From UBA11612 sp965228575 (lineage in GTDB: Bacteria; Pseudomonadota; Alphaproteobacteria; Rhodospirillales; Rhodospirillaceae): 64,000 nt of DNA. The notes beneath the pieces are model-generated. The model ran no database searches. It saw only the letters and a list, made by a program, of their open reading frames with translations, and had not been told where the DNA came from. Below, in pieces: positions 45,532 through 53,540 of this stretch. Within the stretch, counting starts at the first letter, position 1. Every line of letters starts with the position of its first letter. A program made the position numbers and the translations under genes. Location: NCBI GenBank assembly GCA_965228575.1, contig CBDDHW010000005.1, forward strand, positions 35,922-99,921, written 5' to 3'.

Positions 45532-46899
45532 CTAAGATGCTTTGGCCATATGTTCGATGAGGTCGATCTGAGAGACAACACCAACGACTGCTCCTCCATC
45601 AACGACAACTGCAACTTGGTCGGTTTCGAAAATGTGAAACAGTTCTTCCAAGCGCGCCTTTGGATAAATCAAACCGCCGATATTGCTCGCGATATTGCCC
45701 ACCGGTGATTTCGACGTAATTTTGCCCTCCCTCAAACTACTAATTATGTCGGATTCATGAACAATAGAGTTGAGTTTATTACTCTCAATGACTGGAATTT
45801 GTGAAACGCCGTGCTGCCGCATGAGCGTGATGATCTCACTAATGGGTGTGTCGGCAGTCGCTGTTACAGGTGATGAATTTCGATCGGACAAAATGTCCTC
45901 AACCAGGCCAAGCTCAGGCCCCTCCTCTAAGTAACCATGTGTTCTCATCCAGTCGTCGGATAAGAATTTCGTGATATAGCGCCCTCCAGAGTCACAAAGA
46001 GTTACGACGATGGTTTTGCCCGGACCAATTTCCTTGGCCTTCTCCACAGCGGCGTGGACAATGGAACCTGACGAACCGCCGCAAAATAAACCTTCCTCAC
46101 GCACAAGCCTGCGCGCCATGTCAAAGGACTGCTTGTCGTTGACCTGAACCATGTCATCGACGACGGAAAAATCCATCGCTTCGCATTTAATGTCTTCGCC
46201 GATTCCTTCAACTTGGTATACGTACGCGGTCGGCAGGGTGCCAGTTTTAAACAGGTGATAGTGAACAGAGCCCAGAGGGTCGACGCCAATTATTTTTACG
46301 TCCGGTGCGTGTTCCTTAAACCATCTGCCAACCCCAGAAACCGTCCCGCCGGTGCCAGTGCCGCCCATAAAAATATCGATCTTTCCGTTATCAGTTTGCT
46401 CGTAAATTTCACGACCTGTGAAATGATAGTGAGCTTCGATATTCCATTTGGAATGATACTGGTCGACATAAAATGCACCCGGCGTTTCAGACGCGATGCG
46501 CTTTGCCGTGTTGACGTAATGATCAGGTGAATCACCAGGTACATCGGTAGGTGTGATTACAACCTCTGCGCCATACGCCTTCATCATATCGATTTTTTCC
46601 TGACTCATTTTGTCAGGAAGTGTGAAAACGCAGCGATATCCCTTTACAGCGGCCGCCATCGCAAGACTCTGGCCAGTGTTCCCAGATGTGTTCTCGACAA
46701 TTGTACCGCCGGGTTTGAGAAGCCCTTCTTTCTCAGCCTGCTCGATAATATATCCGGCCATTCGATCCTTAATCGAACCTGTAGGGTTCATGTACTCGCA
46801 TTTTGCGAAGATTGTGGCAGCTCCTTCAGGTACGACTTTGTTTAAACGCACAAGTGGGGTGCGTCCCACAGCGGCGAGAATATTATCTCTTGTATCCAT
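45532..46899 (-). CDS. Cystathionine beta-synthase with C-terminal CBS pair
   Basis: I prefer the ATG at 46899 (GAGTGAG upstream) over the GTG at 46911, giving 455 residues. The PLP fold carries NPTGSIKDRM (PLP Lys44), SGNTGQ, the glycine loop GGTGTGGTVSGVG and GGSSGS. Two CBS domains lie in the last ~120 residues (DTPISEIITLMRQHGVSQIPVIE and PKARLEELFHIFETDQVAVVVDGGAVVGVVSQIDLIEHM). The architecture is that of cystathionine beta-synthase, condensing serine and homocysteine, and the CBS pair may be regulatory. It is the first gene of the transsulfuration pair. Confidence 0.93.
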   Translation of the reverse strand: MDTRDNILAAVGRTPLVRLNKVVPEGAATIFAKCEYMNPTGSIKDRMAGYIIEQAEKEGLLKPGGTIVENTSGNTGQSLAMAAAVKGYRCVFTLPDKMSQEKIDMMKAYGAEVVITPTDVPGDSPDHYVNTAKRIASETPGAFYVDQYHSKWNIEAHYHFTGREIYEQTDNGKIDIFMGGTGTGGTVSGVGRWFKEHAPDVKIIGVDPLGSVHYHLFKTGTLPTAYVYQVEGIGEDIKCEAMDFSVVDDMVQVNDKQSFDMARRLVREEGLFCGGSSGSIVHAAVEKAKEIGPGKTIVVTLCDSGGRYITKFLSDDWMRTHGYLEEGPELGLVEDILSDRNSSPVTATADTPISEIITLMRQHGVSQIPVIESNKLNSIVHESDIISSLREGKITSKSPVGNIASNIGGLIYPKARLEELFHIFETDQVAVVVDGGAVVGVVSQIDLIEHMAKAS

Positions 46900-47201
46900 T
46901 GGAAAACTCACTCTGAAAACGGGTGACGTAAGCGATGGTATATTACTGGGGCAGACGTTGGCTAGCCGCGTCTATATTAGGCTCACTCTCCAGCTCAATT
47001 CTTTGCAAATTTCACATTTAGAACTCTTCTAGGACACACATGTCTCGTATCTATGCGACCACGTATTGGCAGCGTGACGGTCGCTAGATCTCATTAGTAT
47101 TGCCTCGCAATCTATCAAGGCGCGCGAAGGATAGTCAGACTTGCGTGTTGAGGTTAATCCGGCAACACTGAGAGCCTAAGGCAGATCGCAAGGGCACGGT
47201 T

Positions 47202-48191
47202 ATGAAATTTCCCCACTTTCTTTTAGCGTCTTTGATATTTCTCTCGGCATGTTCCGAGACCAGTGACACCTCAACCTCTATTGATGAGCCCTCACCGTCC
47301 GCGATGGAAGCAAACCAAGAGCCAGATGCGTACACCCAGCTTCGGGCAAATGTTGGCGCATGGCTATCCGGGCAAATGACAATCCAGGAAGCTCTTCCGC
47401 GGTGGTTCGAAGATATTGAGCCCACGCGCATAGTCGGGCCTGTACATATGGTCGGCGCTATGGGTCTTTCCAGTTTTTTTATTCCGACTTCGGACGGACA
47501 TATTTTAATCGACGCTCCGCTGCCGCAGCATGGTCCAGTTATCCTAGACCATATTCGCACCCTTGGTTACGACCCGGCTGATATCAAAATTCTACTCAAT
47601 ACACACGCCCATTGGGATCACTTTGGAGGACTTGCCCATATCAAAGCCGAGACAGGCGCAAAGATGATTGCGAGCGCTGCGGATAGCCCTTTGCTTGAAT
47701 CTGGCTTTGACCGATCCGACATTGATCCAATTTTTAAGGTACCGGGGGTTGCTGTGGATCAAATTATCGAAGACGGCGAGGTACTGGAACTTGGCAATGT
47801 TCAATTGAAAGCCGAGATTCTTCCTGGCCATTCACCAGGCTGTACGTCTTGGTCACTACAAGTCGAAGAAGCTGGTGAAACTTTCGATACACTCATTTTC
47901 TGCTCAATGACTGTATCTCCCTTGGGCTTACCCAAAGACCCGGATGCATTGGAGAACCTGGTCGCAAATTACCGAAGTTCATTTGAAAAAGCGAAAGCGT
48001 GGGAACCAGACATTTTCCTAAGTAACCACGAAGAGTTTTACGATCCTGAAGCGAAATTGGAGGCATTGAGATCAGGAGACCCCTTAGCGTTCGTCGATCA
48101 GGCAGAATTTCCAACATTCCTCGCTCGCATGGAACGTGAATTCAATGCATCGCTCGAGGCTCACAACGATAATTTGAACAGTGCCGAATAA
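47202..48191 (+). CDS. Subclass B3-like metallo-beta-lactamase lipoprotein
   Basis: This is a 329-residue protein whose ATG follows AAGGGCACGGTT. The lipobox is FLSAC (Cys17), so it is a predicted lipoprotein, followed by a Ser/Thr/Glu-rich linker (~18-45). The zinc motif HAHWDH (His135, His137, Asp139, His140) follows LLNT, as in subclass B3 enzymes (THAHxDHxGG). Later ligands are in PGHSPGCTSW and the region CSMTVSP. A beta-lactamase or related lactam/lactone hydrolase activity is possible; many relatives are not lactamases. It is divergent from the transsulfuration pair and upstream of the alanine symporter by 48 bases. Confidence 0.88.
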   Translation: MKFPHFLLASLIFLSACSETSDTSTSIDEPSPSAMEANQEPDAYTQLRANVGAWLSGQMTIQEALPRWFEDIEPTRIVGPVHMVGAMGLSSFFIPTSDGHILIDAPLPQHGPVILDHIRTLGYDPADIKILLNTHAHWDHFGGLAHIKAETGAKMIASAADSPLLESGFDRSDIDPIFKVPGVAVDQIIEDGEVLELGNVQLKAEILPGHSPGCTSWSLQVEEAGETFDTLIFCSMTVSPLGLPKDPDALENLVANYRSSFEKAKAWEPDIFLSNHEEFYDPEAKLEALRSGDPLAFVDQAEFPTFLARMEREFNASLEAHNDNLNSAE

Positions 48192-48239
48192 CAGCGAGCG
48201 ATAGTTTTATAATTCTGTCGGGATCGCGAGGAGTCAGAT

Positions 48240-49688
48240 ATGGAGTTTCTGGAAAGTCTGTTTGGCGTCATCGGCGATTTAACGTGGGGCTGGGCGTTAA
48301 TCCCCCTTCTCGTTGTATTCGGTCTCTTCATCACTCTTCTGACCGGGTTCGTTCAGTTTCGCTTCTTCGGACGAATGTTCCGCATATTAACCGGGGCCGA
48401 CGGCACCGATGATCCCAATGCGATTTCCGGGCGTGAAGCACTTCTGCTTTCCATTGGCGGGCGTGTTGGAGGTGGCAATATTGCCGGTGTGGCCGTCGCA
48501 ATTACGCTGGGCGGCCCGGGCGCTGTTTTTTGGATGTGGGCCGTGGCTCTTGTCGGAATGGCCACAAGTCTCGTCGAATGCTCGGTGGCGCAGCTATTCA
48601 AACGACGGGAGCCAGATGGAATGTTCCGCGGCGGGCCCGCTCGCTCGATCATTCACGGTCTCGGTATCGAGTTCAAATGGCTTGCAATTCTCTACGCGAT
48701 TTGTTTGATCGCGGCGTTTGCACTCGGCTTCAACGCATTTCAAGGAAATACGGTCGCAGGCGCGGCACAGGACAGCCTTGGAATTCCCCGTCTTTGGACC
48801 GGCGCACTACTTGCGGTGGTCGCAGGCTTTATCGTTTTTGGCGGTATTCATAGAATTGCCAAAACAGCTGATGCCGTCGTACCAGTGATGGCGATCGCCT
48901 ATCTCGCCATCGCACTCGTCATCATATTAATCAATATAGGATCGGTTCCTAGCGCACTGTGGACCATCGTCGCGAATGCGTTCGGCCTCCAGGAAGCTGT
49001 CGGCGGCGGAATGGGTGCCGCCATCGCCCAGGGGCTCCAACGCGGACTCTTTTCCAATGAAGCGGGCCTCGGATCAGCACCAAATGTCGCAGCGACCGCT
49101 GACGTAAAACATCCGATCGCACAAGGTATCACACAATCCTTATCTGTTTTTATTGACACCATGGTGATCTCGACGTGCACCGCAATGGTCATACTGCTTG
49201 GAGACGTTTATGTGCCGGGCGCAGAGGGAGCTGACGGAATTGTGCTCACTCAGCAGTCCCTTGTGTCTCATCTCGGAGAATGGACGCAGTACTTCCTAAC
49301 GTTCGTCATTCTACTCTTCGCGTTTTCCTCCATTATCTATAATTACTATCTCGGAGAAAACGCCCTAACACTCTTTACCGAAAATCCGTTACCCTTGAAC
49401 ATCTTGCGCGTGGTGGTTATCGCGCTGGTGTTCATCGGAGCGACGGCGCCAGGTGCAACCGCTGTGTTTTTCTTCTCCGATCCTATGATGGGTGTCCTTG
49501 CCGTCGTAAACTTGATCGCGATCATGATGCTATTGCCCACATGCCTGCGGCTCTTGCGCGATTTCCAAACGCAGCTCAAGGCAGGCGTGGATCGGCCAGT
49601 ATTTGATCCCGATGATTTTGCCGATCTCGATATAGATCGAACGGCATGGATGACTAACAGCACAGTCGGATCGGATGGCAAAATTTAA
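48240..49688 (+). CDS. Sodium:alanine symporter family (AGCS) transporter
   Basis: This is a 482-residue inner-membrane transporter with about ten to eleven helices; the ATG follows GAGGAGTCAGAT. The AGCS signatures are clear: GGRVGGGNIAGVAVAITLGGPGAVFWMW at residues ~78-105 and GLQRGLFSNEAGLGSAPNVAA about residues 265-285. The family imports alanine, glycine or related amino acids with Na+. It follows the B3-like lipoprotein with a 48-base gap and may be cotranscribed. Confidence 0.95.
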   Translation: MEFLESLFGVIGDLTWGWALIPLLVVFGLFITLLTGFVQFRFFGRMFRILTGADGTDDPNAISGREALLLSIGGRVGGGNIAGVAVAITLGGPGAVFWMWAVALVGMATSLVECSVAQLFKRREPDGMFRGGPARSIIHGLGIEFKWLAILYAICLIAAFALGFNAFQGNTVAGAAQDSLGIPRLWTGALLAVVAGFIVFGGIHRIAKTADAVVPVMAIAYLAIALVIILINIGSVPSALWTIVANAFGLQEAVGGGMGAAIAQGLQRGLFSNEAGLGSAPNVAATADVKHPIAQGITQSLSVFIDTMVISTCTAMVILLGDVYVPGAEGADGIVLTQQSLVSHLGEWTQYFLTFVILLFAFSSIIYNYYLGENALTLFTENPLPLNILRVVVIALVFIGATAPGATAVFFFSDPMMGVLAVVNLIAIMMLLPTCLRLLRDFQTQLKAGVDRPVFDPDDFADLDIDRTAWMTNSTVGSDGKI

Positions 49689-49804
49689 ATTCCCATCCGG
49701 GAGGTCACGCCGGCATGATGTATCAGCAATTGGGCAGCAAACTCTTGCTCTCCCCGCCGCAACGACTGATATGACTTTTCGGTGCGATAGCTACGCTACC
49801 ATCT

Positions 49805-50404
49805 CTAATTGGATCCTATTTTCCAATTCGCTGAGAGACGCTTAGCCTTTTCGATTTGCTCAGGAGTCATTGTTCTCGCCAGAGCGGTTTGGTTAGATCC
49901 CGCGTCTTTATCTCCTTGAGCCGCCGCGAGACTCCACCATTTATAAGCTTGAATGTCGTCTTGCGGAACGCCATCGCCAAGTCGATACATGAGGCCCAGG
50001 TTAAACTGAGCGCGTACATAGCCCAGCCCTGCCGCTCTACGATACCATTTCACCGCTTCTGTTATATTCTTAGGAACACCGTTCCCAAGGTAATACATGT
50101 TACCAAGATTAAATTGAGCCAAAACATGGCCTTGGTCCGCGGCTTTAAGCCACCACTTCCTACATTGAGCGTTGTCTAACGGTACACCTCTACCCAAAAA
50201 ATACAGTTTACCGAGATTGTACTGTGCTCTTGCGTGACCCTGATCTGCCAGCGATCGCCACAAACGCTTTGCCGTGTCATAATCGCCAGTGTTGTAAGCT
50301 ACGTCAGCGACCTCAAACGGTCCTGCGATAGCAGTGCCACCAAGGCCCACATTGAGGGTCGCAGCAAGCAACATCACTCCAAGGGCGGTTCTTAAAACTA
50401 GCAT
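49805..50404 (-). CDS. Secreted Sel1-repeat protein
   Basis: This is a 199-residue protein; the ATG follows GAGAGCAAATT. It has a signal peptide (residues 1-27, TAIA-GP) and four Sel1-like repeats across ~30-175 (for example AQYNLGKLYFLGRGVPLDNAQCRKWWLKAADQG). It ends in the common MTPEQIEKAKRLSANW. Such proteins are scaffolds in the periplasm. A damaged relative with a similar C-terminus is at 63109-63720. Confidence 0.9.
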   Translation of the reverse strand: MLVLRTALGVMLLAATLNVGLGGTAIAGPFEVADVAYNTGDYDTAKRLWRSLADQGHARAQYNLGKLYFLGRGVPLDNAQCRKWWLKAADQGHVLAQFNLGNMYYLGNGVPKNITEAVKWYRRAAGLGYVRAQFNLGLMYRLGDGVPQDDIQAYKWWSLAAAQGDKDAGSNQTALARTMTPEQIEKAKRLSANWKIGSN

Positions 50405-50795
50405 AATTTGCTCTCAGTAAAATGCGATGTCAGACGAAACGTGCTGTTAAACACCGCCGAGGAAATCTCTCTTGTCATTGTTTACGCCGCGGTGATGCAA
50501 AATGACATATGCGGTAGGCGCATGAAAGGGGAATAAGACGCCCCCACGATGATGGTATGAGAGCGTCGAACGCACGCCAACCGTCTTATTGTTTCACATA
50601 AATAAAAAAATCGCTCTCATCAGATGAAAAGGCTTAAGGACACGATTGACAGAACTGATTACTACGACCCCTAAGGATTTTTAGAAATATATTTTAAATA
50701 TCAAAAGTGTTTGATTTCATCCGGCCAGCTTCGTGACGATGTTTGGTTCCTTGGGTTTAGTGTGCCAACCTTCTAAATGTGGACAGGAGATATCA
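50405..50795. other. Intergenic region with clustered inverted repeats
   Basis: These ~390 bases separate two divergent genes and hold no convincing ORF. A 7-bp stem is at 50473-50479/50501-50507, and a 5-bp hairpin (ATGCG/CGCAT) at 50509-50523. Two interlocking exact 9-bp inverted repeats follow: AATAAGACG/CGTCTTATT (50532-50540 with 50582-50590) and ATGAGAGCG/CGCTCTCAT (50557-50565 with 50612-50620). The last two interleave in pseudoknot order. An A/T-rich stretch at 50660-50710 probably holds the promoter of the downstream membrane protein. Confidence 0.55.
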
Positions 50796-51242
50796 ATGAA
50801 CTCTACCAAAGCCGATTCCAATTTGAGCAAACGTTTATCCATCTCGTTGTTGGTCCTCCGCGTTACGATTTCCTGGTTTCTTTTGCAGTGGGCGGTCGAG
50901 AAGTTCGTTAAACCTGAAATCACAACCAGGATTTTCGAATTTTTCTATAACATTCCGATAGACGTAAACATTTCACCAGTTATTGGCGGTATACAAGCCC
51001 TGATTGTTTTGGGTTTTCTAGCGGGGTTTATGAAGACCTGGACCTACGCCCTGGTTCTGGCAATGCACGGCGCCTCTACGCTTGTAACATGGCGATCGCT
51101 CGTTATGCCCTTTGCTGAGGACAGCAATCATCTGTTCATAACGGGCGTTCCCGTTCTCGCCGCATGCTTCGTACTTTTTTACCTTCGTGAATACGACACA
51201 CTTTTTACAATTGGAAATCGAAAAGCAAAAATAGATACTTAA
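50796..51242 (+). CDS. DoxX-like membrane protein
   Basis: The ATG at 50796 has AGGAGATATCA upstream; the frame is open from 50733. The 148-residue protein has four probable membrane helices (LLVLRVTISWFLLQWAVEKF, VIGGIQALIVLGFLAGFM, WTYALVLAMHGASTLV, ITGVPVLAACFVLFYL). The overall pattern resembles the small DoxX/DoxD-type membrane proteins, whose roles are poorly defined. It is convergent with the patatin gene. Confidence 0.78.
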   Translation: MNSTKADSNLSKRLSISLLVLRVTISWFLLQWAVEKFVKPEITTRIFEFFYNIPIDVNISPVIGGIQALIVLGFLAGFMKTWTYALVLAMHGASTLVTWRSLVMPFAEDSNHLFITGVPVLAACFVLFYLREYDTLFTIGNRKAKIDT

Positions 51243-51324
51243 ATAAGCTCCGCTCCTAAGACTCGAGTGAGCTGTGGCTCGTCGGCAACTCGGAGACCGT
51301 CACTAGTAGAAAGCATTGCGACGC

Positions 51325-52401
51325 TCACCGAAACAACTGTCTGATATCGACGGTAGATTTTTTGCCAACATCGCCGTAGCTGGTCTCAAGCCAAGAACTC
51401 GCGGCGTCCCTGCCAAGATCACGCAAGTGTGTAAGAAACGCCCACTCTGTGTTGAGTTTGGATGATGCCGACATCGGCTTGATAGCGGTTTCATCATCAA
51501 TCCGATGCAAGAGCACTTGTGTGTATTCGGCTGGATCGAGCTTACCATCTTCGATTAACCTGGAAACAAACTCGATCGCCCGGAACTCTTTGATTAAGGA
51601 CGCGTTGAAGGTGATCTCGTTCACCCGATTGAGAATTTCCCGAGCGCTTTTGGGCGTTTCCCGTCGTTCCATTGGAATGATTTGCACCAGTACAACATCT
51701 GACGTTTGGCAACTGTTAAACAATGGAAATAGTGCCGGGTTGCCCATGAAACCGCCATCCCAGTACGGCTCTCCATCAATTTCAACGGCTTGGAATAGTA
51801 GAGGTAAACACGCTGATGCTAAAACTACGTCGGCGGTGAGTTCGGGCGTGGTAAAGACTCGAACACGACCCGTGTAGACATTGGTCGTTGAGATGAAGAG
51901 CTTGGACTTCGTGCAACGAGAAATGCGATCAAAGTCAACTGTGCTCTCTAACAATGACCGCAACGGATTAATATTCAGCGGGTTCGCCAAATAAGGCGAT
52001 ATCATTCGGCTTAATACATCAAAGAACAAATATCCCGGCGAATTGTCCAAAGACCATTCGCCGAAAAATTGATTGATCGGATTTCTGAGGATGGGGCTTT
52101 TGACGCCCTCGCGACTGACGGCTTGCCAAAAATTATGCAGGGCCTCACGCGCTCCGTCGGCGCCTCCGCTTAAGATGCCATGAGCAACAACTGCGGCGGT
52201 CATCGCGCCGGCCGACGTTCCAGAGACAGCCTCAAAGCTGATCCGACCATCCTCAAGGAGTCGATCTATGACTCCCCATGTAAATGCACCGTGCGATCCC
52301 CCACCCTGCAGAGCGAGATTCACGGCTTTAGTGTCGCTCCGCACCCAGCCGGCTCTTTCCGCCATAGCAGCTTCGGTCGCACTCGCAGTTTTTCTTGGCA
52401 T
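51325..52401 (-). CDS. Patatin-like phospholipase
   Basis: This is a 358-residue protein; the ATG follows GGAGATGTCTTGA. The patatin dyad is Ser63 in GTSAG and Asp215 in DGGFMGNP, with the glycine-rich oxyanion loop LQGGGSHGAF at ~31-40. No signal peptide is seen. Family members are serine lipid acyl hydrolases. This one, with a C-terminal region containing LIKEFRAIEFVSRLIEDGKL, resembles the DUF3734-containing group. Confidence 0.92.
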   Translation of the reverse strand: MPRKTASATEAAMAERAGWVRSDTKAVNLALQGGGSHGAFTWGVIDRLLEDGRISFEAVSGTSAGAMTAAVVAHGILSGGADGAREALHNFWQAVSREGVKSPILRNPINQFFGEWSLDNSPGYLFFDVLSRMISPYLANPLNINPLRSLLESTVDFDRISRCTKSKLFISTTNVYTGRVRVFTTPELTADVVLASACLPLLFQAVEIDGEPYWDGGFMGNPALFPLFNSCQTSDVVLVQIIPMERRETPKSAREILNRVNEITFNASLIKEFRAIEFVSRLIEDGKLDPAEYTQVLLHRIDDETAIKPMSASSKLNTEWAFLTHLRDLGRDAASSWLETSYGDVGKKSTVDIRQLFR

Positions 52402-52872
52402 TCAAGACATCTCCAGAATTATTTACTGCACCCATCTACCAATAAAACAAGCACGGGGTATAGAAGTTGAGGTATTCGTTCATGGAGTTCTCGACATATA
52501 CGGGAGGGCCTCGCCAAGATCCAGAAATTGGCAGGCGCGGACAGCGACATAGCAGCACCGTCAATGAACGCACATTTGTCCAGCTTTTAGGCAACGACAA
52601 AAATAAGTCGTCGATTCTCTCTGTACTGAAAAACTGGCGGAGGGAGCAGTCGTCACCGAGCTTTTCTCCGTCCTAAAACTACAGATTTCCCTGGGAACAG
52701 CGAAAATACAGGGATTACGCCTTACATCAGGCCGGCTTAGACTAGCGAAAACTGAACTGCCTGGGGAAAACCGGGCATTCTTGCTGCATGGGCCGATCCA
52801 GACTTTTTTCAAAACAGGGAATAAACAGGGATCTCAGTATTTCGCGAGTATTAAGTACAGGAGGAGGCTTTC
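52402..52872. other. Gene-poor stretch holding the free tRNA-end copy and ACAGGGA repeats
   Basis: No credible gene is present. At 52628-52646 lies the 19-bp copy of the tRNA-Ser 3' end. Three ACAGGGA words occur at 52708, 52814 and 52825. I recall similar repeats near tRNA-linked insertions in alphaproteobacteria, but that association is from memory and not proven here. Confidence 0.5.
52628..52646. repeat. Distal copy of 19-bp direct repeat (candidate att site)
   Basis: The sequence gaaaaactggcggagggag is identical to 63790-63808. It contains the 3' end of a tRNA-Ser acceptor stem plus CCA (reverse complement) but no other tRNA part follows, so it is not itself a tRNA gene. This is what remains at the far end after integration into a tRNA 3' end. 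Confidence 0.65.
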
Positions 52873-53514
52873 TTAACTTTCAGCGCGGAGGAGATGCTCT
52901 GCTACCTCAAGGTCTTTAGGTGTATTCACGTTTAAAAATGGATCCACGGGGTTACCCGAAAATGTTGCAACAGAATTTCTATAATTACTAATAAACTGCT
53001 CCACACTCAGAGTTGTTCCGCCTCTTAAAAATGTTAATAGGCTATCATCTAGCTTCAGAGACCAAAGAGCTGCGACAAAATGGGCTTGCCCTGAAGACTG
53101 CGACACTACAATGTCTGCGCCAGTTTCGTTTGCCGTCTCGATAAGACGCATTACAAGGTCACGAGGAAGAAAGGGTGTATCCGTAGGGACAGAAATTATG
53201 TGACTCGTTTTGGAATTCCTATTTTTTGCCCAACTCATTCCCGCCAGAATACCAGCTAGCGGGCCCTTATTTGACCGGCATATATCCGAAATGACCGGTA
53301 GGTTCCAACGATCAAATTTCTCGGGCCGATCATTTGAATTAATTGCAATCTCGGACACTTGAGTGTGAATACGCTTAATCACATAGTGTATAAGAGGCTC
53401 GCCATTCAGCTTTGTAAAAACCTTATCGCCTTTCATACGGCTTGATTTTCCTCCGGCTAAAACAACTGCCGGAAGCATAGTTTTGACAATAGCAGAGTGT
53501 TTATCGGCGCACAT
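52873..53514 (-). CDS. mobA: Molybdenum cofactor guanylyltransferase (MobA type)
   Basis: This is a 213-residue protein with the nucleotidyltransferase signature VVLAGGKSSRMKGDK at ~17-31, then VPTDTPFLP (metal-binding Asp) and NVNTPKDLE near the end. MobA attaches GMP to molybdopterin to give the bis-MGD cofactor of the DMSO-reductase family. It lies 26 bases downstream of a molybdopterin oxidoreductase gene and should serve it. The start could also be the internal ATG at 53478. Confidence 0.93.
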   Translation of the reverse strand: MCADKHSAIVKTMLPAVVLAGGKSSRMKGDKVFTKLNGEPLIHYVIKRIHTQVSEIAINSNDRPEKFDRWNLPVISDICRSNKGPLAGILAGMSWAKNRNSKTSHIISVPTDTPFLPRDLVMRLIETANETGADIVVSQSSGQAHFVAALWSLKLDDSLLTFLRGGTTLSVEQFISNYRNSVATFSGNPVDPFLNVNTPKDLEVAEHLLRAES

Positions 53515-53540
53515 TTCAAGGCACCTAGTTGTTGCTCAAC

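Noticed and set aside
46953..46974. Hairpin AGACG...GGCTAGCC...CGTCT upstream of the cystathionine beta-synthase gene, considered as a SAM/SAH riboswitch
   Set aside because: The conserved core of known SAM or SAH riboswitches was not found; the stem is too short.
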